This document shows, in pieces, positions 5,161-8,148 of a stretch of DNA of 8,148 bases (its first letter is position 1; each line of letters begins with the position of its first letter). Source of the DNA: an uncultured Eubacteriales bacterium (GTDB taxonomy: Bacteria > Bacillota > Clostridia > Oscillospirales > Oscillospiraceae). The DNA is taken from the NCBI GenBank assembly GCA_900552015.1, contig URXY01000070.1, positions 1 through 8,148 of the forward strand, written 5' to 3'. Made by a program: the position numbers and the translations under genes. The notes below the pieces were generated by a model, which was not told the origin of the DNA, did not search any database, and saw nothing but the letters and a program-made list of their open reading frames with translations.

Positions 5161-6343
5161 CCTTCAAGAACGCCGGGACAAGTCCGGCAAGCTGATTTCC
5201 TACTCTATCCGCGTTCACCGTGGCCGTGGTGCTGACGGAAAGCAACTCAAGCCGTGGACGGCGACCTTTGAAGTCTCGCCCACATGGACGGAGAAAAGCG
5301 CAAGAAAAAAGGCCGAGGCTTTCGCCGCGACCTTTGAAAAGGAATGCCGGGAGGGTGTGACCTCCGACAGCCGTTTGAAGTTTGAGGAATACTGCAATTA
5401 TGTGATTGATCTGAAAGAGCAGCGCGGAGCAAAACACAATACCATTGTGAGCTATCGAGACCTTGCAACGCGCATCTATCCCGCCATTGGGCATATCAAG
5501 CTAAAAGATCTCCGCGCCGATCATCTGAATAGCTTTTACACCAATCTCGCCAAACCGGGGCAAAACAAACGTACTGGCGAAGGATTATCGGCAAAAACAA
5601 TATTGGAGCATCACCGTTTAATTTCTACAGTGCTTGACTAGGCTGCGAAAGAGGGGCTTGTCCCATTTAGTGTTGCGTCAAAGGCGACCTTGCCGAAGGT
5701 CAGCAAAAAAGAGGTCAACTATTTTCAGCCCGAGCAGGTGGCGGCAATTCGTGACGCGCTTGAAACGGAATCACCGAAATGGAGAATGCTCACACACCTG
5801 CTTCTTATTACGGGGGCGCGGCGCGGTGAAGTGTTAGGGCTAAAATGGAATGCAGTTGACTTTACAGGGAATCGCATCCACATCTGCAATAACATTTTAT
5901 ATTCGCCGGATGTTGGTGTTTACGAATCTACTCCGAAAACTGCAACCTCGGATCGTTGGGTTTCTCTGCCAACGGAAACGATGCAACTACTTCGGCAATA
6001 CAGGGCATGGCAGAACGCGGAACGTCTGCGACTGGTTGAATACTATCACGATCAAGGATTCTTGTTTGCGCAGGAAGATGGAAAGCCGATGCACCCGGAC
6101 AGCATAACAGACTGGTTGTCCAAGTTCAGCAGGCGGCACGATCTCCCGCATATCAATCCTCATGCTTTCCGGCACACAATGGCCTCTATGCTTTACTTTA
6201 GCGGCGTGGACAGTGTATCTATTTTCAAGCGGTTAGGCCATGCGCAAGTCAGCACAACGGCGAACATCTATGCACATGTGATGGAGAGCGCCGACCGGAA
6301 AAACGCTGACATTTTAGCTGACGTGTTTTTAAAAAAGGCTTGA
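5153..6343 (+). pseudogene. int: tyrosine integrase interrupted by an in-frame TAG
   Basis: Two adjacent open stretches in one frame make a 396-codon phage-type tyrosine recombinase, with TAG at codon 163 (5639-5641). Residues 1-60 form an arm-type DNA-binding domain (ERRDKSGKLISYSIRVHRGR region). Residues ~75-178 form the SAM-like core-binding domain. From ~185 on is the catalytic domain with Arg223 (GARRGE), Lys262 (TPKTATSDR), His337 and Arg340 (HAFRH), His363 (RLGHAQ) and Tyr373 (NIYAHV), all present. The TAG lies in the last helix of the core-binding domain, between STVLD and AAKEGLVPF; the sequence continues without a frameshift. A single C-to-T change from CAG (Gln) would explain it. 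Translation would give a 162-aa fragment without catalytic residues. Re-entry at TTG 5690 could make a catalytic half, but only a weak AAAGG precedes it. Neighbouring genes end in TAA and TGA. Confidence 0.9.
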
Positions 6344-6356
6344 ATTTTCAAAGCGA

Positions 6357-6373
6357 GTTGAACTAAAGTTGAA
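6357..6373. repeat. tandem GTTGAA repeat, 11-bp period
   Basis: GTTGAA occurs at 6357-6362 and 6368-6373, one DNA helical turn apart, just after the int stop and about 80 bases left of the tRNA-derived core. Tyrosine integrases bind short direct repeats (arm sites) flanking the crossover core, so this is a candidate arm site. Six-base repeats in AT-rich DNA can be chance. Confidence 0.3.
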
Positions 6374-6415
6374 TTATCTCTTCTTGTCACAAATAGAATA
6401 TCTTGTAAAAGTTAC

Positions 6416-6452
6416 AAAAACAGCCGTTTTCGTAAAGAAAACGGCTGTTTTT
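6416..6452 (+). terminator. bidirectional terminator between int and the tRNA fragment
   Basis: AAAAACAGCCGTTTTC (6416-6431) pairs perfectly with GAAAACGGCTGTTTTT (6437-6452), sixteen base pairs around the loop GTAAA. T-runs are present at the 3' side on both strands. It can end the int transcript from the left and a tRNA transcript from the right: the tRNA CCA end is two bases away, the normal place for a tRNA gene terminator. Confidence 0.9.
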
Positions 6453-6453
6453 C

Positions 6454-6498
6454 TGGTTGCGGAGGCAGGACTCGAACCTACGGCCTCCGGGTTATGAG
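6454..6498 (-). tRNA. 3' half of a tRNA-Met(CAT) gene; likely attachment site core
   Basis: Reading the minus strand from 6498, the sequence starts with a complete anticodon loop CTCATAA (6498-6492, anticodon CAT). It continues with the 3' anticodon strand CCCGG, variable loop AGGCC, T arm GTAGG-TTCGAGT-CCTGC, acceptor strand CTCCGCA, discriminator A and an encoded CCA (6456-6454). The T stem pairs fully with one G-U. Upstream of the loop the bases do not form the CCGGG partner strand, and no D arm or 5' acceptor strand follows, so this is not a functional tRNA gene. A tRNA half starting at the anticodon loop is the classical footprint of a tyrosine integrase that crosses over there. Confidence 0.85.
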
Positions 6499-6506
6499 GC
6501 AGTCTC

Positions 6507-6545
6507 AAGCACAAATCGGAGTCATTTCGGCTCCGATTTGTGCTT
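6507..6545 (+). terminator. strong hairpin terminator right of the tRNA fragment
   Basis: A perfect 15-bp stem, AAGCACAAATCGGAG (6507-6521) with CTCCGATTTGTGCTT (6531-6545), encloses a nine-base loop and is followed by T6546-T6548, giving a T-run of five from 6544. It starts eight bases right of the tRNA-derived segment. Polarity suits rightward transcription, yet no rightward gene lies immediately upstream apart from int, which already has a terminator. It may insulate or mark the end of a neighbouring element. Confidence 0.75.
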
Positions 6546-6677
6546 TTTACCACCGTTCACTCGGCGGATTTTCCATTGTTTCCGTCCAGCCCTGCCCGCT
6601 TTTTTCGGATTCTGGGTCAAAACTGGGTCAGACACGGTGCGCCCGCACCCACGCTGTCCACGGCTTGTATGGACTGC
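6546..6677. other. intergenic stretch with one short repeat, no gene seen
   Basis: No convincing coding region lies here. The notable item is CTGGGTCA at 6612-6619 and again at 6623-6630, an 11-bp-period direct repeat about 115 bases right of the tRNA fragment. A small GC dyad, GGTGC / GCACC, occurs at 6637-6650 without a T-run, so no clear terminator for the leftward lipoprotein gene is visible. Confidence 0.4.
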
Positions 6678-7718
6678 TCAGTTGCCTGCAAAGAGCTCGT
6701 TGGTGGCGTTGAGGGTCACCCGGAGGTAGGGGCCGGTGTCGGCGATGCCGGTATAGCCGGTCTCAGCGGTGAAGCGGTAATAACCGTCACCGAAGTTCCT
6801 GCCGTGGATGGGACCGTCAGCCAGAGTGACGGTCAGCACGGCGTTGTTCCCATCCTGACGCAGATCCGCATTCTCAATGAGGGTGCAGCTTCCTGCCAAC
6901 TCCCCGGCGGGGAAGCTCTCTGGGTAGAGGGAGCCATACTCCTTCAAAAAGTCCAGGTCTACCTCCTTGGAGAGGGTGCCGCTGCTGAGGAAGGTGTCGT
7001 GCATGGTGACGGTGAGGGTCATACCGTCCTCCGAGAGAGCCACCTCGGTATAGGGGATCTCGCAGTAGGCAGCCACAAAGTCGCTGCCGTCCGCCAGGGG
7101 CGCGAAGGCCACGGTGAGGCCGCCTGCATCGACCTGGGCGGAACAGATGGCCTCCCGGCGGCCCTGCATGCCCATGGGATAGCTCTCCCCGGCCCCGGCC
7201 CAGTAGATTTCAGAGCTACCAGTGCCGGGAGAAACATAGGGATCATAGTCTCGGTCGCGGCCCTGCTCATCGTAGAGAAGGCACAGTGTGGCCAACTCCA
7301 CGCGTGGAAAACTGGGGACGCCGTTATAGATGTTAGACCCGCCAGTGACCACCCGGATGGTCGCCTGGGACTCGATCTCGCACCGAAGCAGGGGCGTATC
7401 CAGCCACAGCATCCGGCGGCGGATGCCGCTCTGCCCGTAGACCCAGTCCAGGCTGGGGCAGGAGTCGTCTGTTCCCAGTTTTACCAGGAAGTCGCCCTGG
7501 TACGCCTCGATGGAGGTGATAAGGCTCGCGTCGTCCCCATAGAGGGCCCGGACCTCCTCCTCTGTGGTGACGGGACTGAGGACGTCGGCCTGGGAAGACC
7601 CGGCGGAAGAGGAGACGTCGCCGGAGGACCCGGAGGAACTGGGAGCGGGGGCGTCCCCGCAGGCGGCAAGGTTCAGCAGCAGGAGGGCCGCCAGAGCCAA
7701 AGAGAGAAGCTTCTTCAT
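6678..7718 (-). CDS. secreted lipoprotein of unknown function
   Basis: A 346-residue protein with a lipoprotein signal peptide: KK at 2-3, a Leu/Ala-rich hydrophobic core and the lipobox LAAC with the acylated Cys at residue 20. A Ser/Gly/Pro-rich linker (about 21-48) follows, typical of a tether that lifts a domain off the membrane. The rest is mostly beta-strand-like and acidic, with many Gly and Tyr (for example EAYQGDFLVKLG at 71-82 and TGGSNIYNGVPSFPRVELA at 125-143). I recognise no enzyme motif or named domain. ATG 7718 is supported by AAAGGAAG (7735-7728) nine bases upstream and by a clear promoter. It is a single-gene unit pointing toward the element remnant. GC-rich codon use differs from the element. 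It is probably extracellular; a substrate-binding or sensing role would be guesswork. Confidence 0.85.
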   Translation of the reverse strand: MKKLLSLALAALLLLNLAACGDAPAPSSSGSSGDVSSSAGSSQADVLSPVTTEEEVRALYGDDASLITSIEAYQGDFLVKLGTDDSCPSLDWVYGQSGIRRRMLWLDTPLLRCEIESQATIRVVTGGSNIYNGVPSFPRVELATLCLLYDEQGRDRDYDPYVSPGTGSSEIYWAGAGESYPMGMQGRREAICSAQVDAGGLTVAFAPLADGSDFVAAYCEIPYTEVALSEDGMTLTVTMHDTFLSSGTLSKEVDLDFLKEYGSLYPESFPAGELAGSCTLIENADLRQDGNNAVLTVTLADGPIHGRNFGDGYYRFTAETGYTGIADTGPYLRVTLNATNELFAGN

Positions 7719-7744
7719 GGGATAGCACTTCCTTTCTGTTGTTT

Positions 7745-7757
7745 GGGGCGTGGCCCC
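7745..7757. repeat. GC hairpin in the lipoprotein mRNA leader
   Basis: GGGGC (7745-7749) and GCCCC (7753-7757) make a short GC-only hairpin ten bases upstream of the lipoprotein ribosome binding site. It lies in the roughly 105-base leader between the predicted transcription start and the start codon and might modulate translation. Confidence 0.35.
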
Positions 7758-7767
7758 GGTGAGGAAC

Positions 7768-7779
7768 TTGCAATTGCAA
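7768..7779. repeat. palindrome TTGCAATTGCAA in the lipoprotein leader
   Basis: A perfect 12-base palindrome lies about 50 bases downstream of the predicted transcription start of the lipoprotein gene. Half of it, TTGCAA, also forms that gene's -35 box (7855-7860). It could be an operator for a dimeric regulator; only position supports this. Confidence 0.35.
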
Positions 7780-7831
7780 ACGGGAATTTAACGGCATAGT
7801 TGTTCTGAAATTCTTCCAATTCCTTGGATTT

Positions 7832-7860
7832 ATTGTACCATAGCGCAAAAGTGTTTGCAA
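7832..7860 (-). promoter_or_regulatory. promoter of the lipoprotein gene
   Basis: On the minus strand, TTGCAA (7860-7855) and TACAAT (7837-7832) are separated by exactly 17 bases. Transcription would begin near 7825 and leave a leader of about 105 bases. A near-palindrome ACAGAA-AA-TTCTGT (7873-7886) lies just upstream of the -35 box and could be an operator. Confidence 0.8.
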
Positions 7861-7952
7861 CTGGAACTGCCGACAGAAAATTCTGTATATTCGAAAAAAA
7901 TAGGCACTGCGCAAGGAACGCTGCTCACCCGACCTCAGAAAACGGCAAGTTA

Positions 7953-7970
7953 GCCGCTTTGACAAGCGGC
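7953..7970. repeat. perfect inverted repeat near the right edge
   Basis: GCCGCTT (7953-7959) and AAGCGGC (7964-7970) form a seven-base GC-rich stem around TGAC. It stands in a 290-base stretch (7861-8148) without a well-supported gene. Inverted repeats like this occur at transfer origins, at termini of mobile elements and as leader hairpins; nothing here decides between them. Confidence 0.45.
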
Positions 7971-8054
7971 CGTCCGGCGTTTCGGCAGCACGCAAAGCAC
8001 GCCGAGGGTAGTGATACCTCCCATGTCTCGCACACGCGGAAAGACCCTGAGCGC

Positions 8055-8148
8055 ATGGCATACAAGCCACAATTTCGACAGAAGAAAAAGGATCACGCAG
8101 CCCAGCGGGGCCGCGACGCCTACGGGACAGCGACGCGCATGAGCGCAT
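8055..8148 (+). CDS. possible start of a rightward gene, cut by the window edge
   Basis: The frame is open from 7809 to the right edge without a stop. The first ATG in it is at 8055 and gives MAYKPQFRQKKKDHAAQRGR plus eleven more residues. The start is very basic and hydrophilic, as in some nucleic-acid-binding proteins. No good ribosome binding site precedes it, and the upstream part of the frame crosses the lipoprotein promoter, so the openness may be chance. I do not recognise the protein. Confidence 0.22.
   Translation, partial: MAYKPQFRQKKKDHAAQRGRDAYGTATRMSA

Larger units (their letters stand above)
3915..6498. mobile_element. decayed phage-like integrative element
   Basis: The block contains a tyrosine integrase and XRE repressor on one strand, divergent from xis, a winged-helix-like gene and a truncated replication gene on the other. 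This is the lysogeny and early module of a temperate phage or related element. The right limit is placed at the 3' tRNA-Met half (6454-6498), a likely attachment core. The left limit is where the replication gene loses its expected sequence (about 3912-3918). No structural, lysis or conjugation genes lie inside, the integrase has an internal stop, and the left side shows no copy of the tRNA fragment. The element therefore looks deleted on its left side and unable to excise. DNA here is visibly more AT-rich than the flanks. Confidence 0.75.

Noticed and set aside
5639..5641. A recoded genetic code (TAG read as an amino acid)
   Set aside because: Other genes of the window end in TAA or TGA and lack internal TAG, and no suppressor tRNA is visible. 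One TAG in one gene is better explained by a nonsense mutation.
3875..6373. The shared AACTAAAGTT (minus strand near 3886, plus strand near 6361) as left and right attachment repeats
   Set aside because: The copies are inverted instead of direct, only ten bases long and AT-rich. The tRNA half is a far better attachment candidate.
6457..6729. A 90-codon plus-strand frame starting MRRQDSNLRPPGYE
   Set aside because: Its start is the antisense translation of the tRNA T and anticodon arms. This is a familiar spurious protein at tRNA genes.
6540..7799. A 419-codon plus-strand open frame over the lipoprotein gene
   Set aside because: It is antisense to a gene with a signal peptide, lipobox, ribosome binding site and promoter. 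The translation is low-complexity Gly/Val/Ala and resembles no family.
7333..8148. A minus-strand open frame entering from the right edge
   Set aside because: It overlaps the lipoprotein gene in another frame, crosses its promoter and ribosome binding site, and reads as Arg/Ser-rich noise.
1..8148. CRISPR array, insertion sequence ends, rRNA genes or a complete tRNA
   Set aside because: No regularly spaced repeats, transposase genes, rRNA-like segments or complete cloverleaf could be found on either strand.

Overview
The window looks like chromosomal DNA of a Gram-positive member of the Clostridia, perhaps Oscillospiraceae-like. It has strong AGGAGG-type ribosome binding sites, sigma-A-like promoters, a CIRCE heat-shock operator, a lipobox lipoprotein and phage-like genes of a kind common in gut Clostridia. 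The family assignment rests on general resemblance only; no search was run.

Left part (1-3010) reads as stable host DNA. The 3' end of an unrecognised gene is followed by a well-formed promoter overlapping a perfect CIRCE operator, the complete chaperone gene htpG, a strong terminator capped by a C(UUCG)G tetraloop, and a GufA-like ZIP metal transporter gene. From 3024 to 3894 there is a small accessory cassette: a leader with a 60-bp-period repeat and a hairpin, a 59-aa unknown protein, a 171-aa phage-tail-fibre-like protein and a terminator.

The middle (about 3915-6498) is the remnant of a phage or phage-like integrative element, visibly more AT-rich than its flanks. A divergent control region (4482-4608) separates a leftward early operon from a rightward one. 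The leftward operon is xis, a 105-aa winged-helix-like protein, and the first ~26 codons of a replication protein cut off at the left junction. The rightward operon is an XRE repressor and a tyrosine integrase. The integrase keeps all its catalytic residues but has an in-frame TAG at codon 163. With a broken integrase and a truncated replication gene, the element is probably immobile. To the right of int are a bidirectional terminator and the 3' half of a tRNA-Met(CAT) gene starting exactly in the anticodon loop, which is the signature of a tRNA attachment site. The matching 5' half is absent.

Right part (6499-8148): a second strong hairpin terminator, ~130 bases without a recognisable gene, and a leftward secreted lipoprotein gene of unknown function with a clear promoter. 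The right edge has no well-supported gene but holds a perfect inverted repeat and a possible start of a rightward ORF. Because the tRNA fragment lacks its 5' half on this side, this region may belong to a second element inserted in the same tRNA gene. That is inference.
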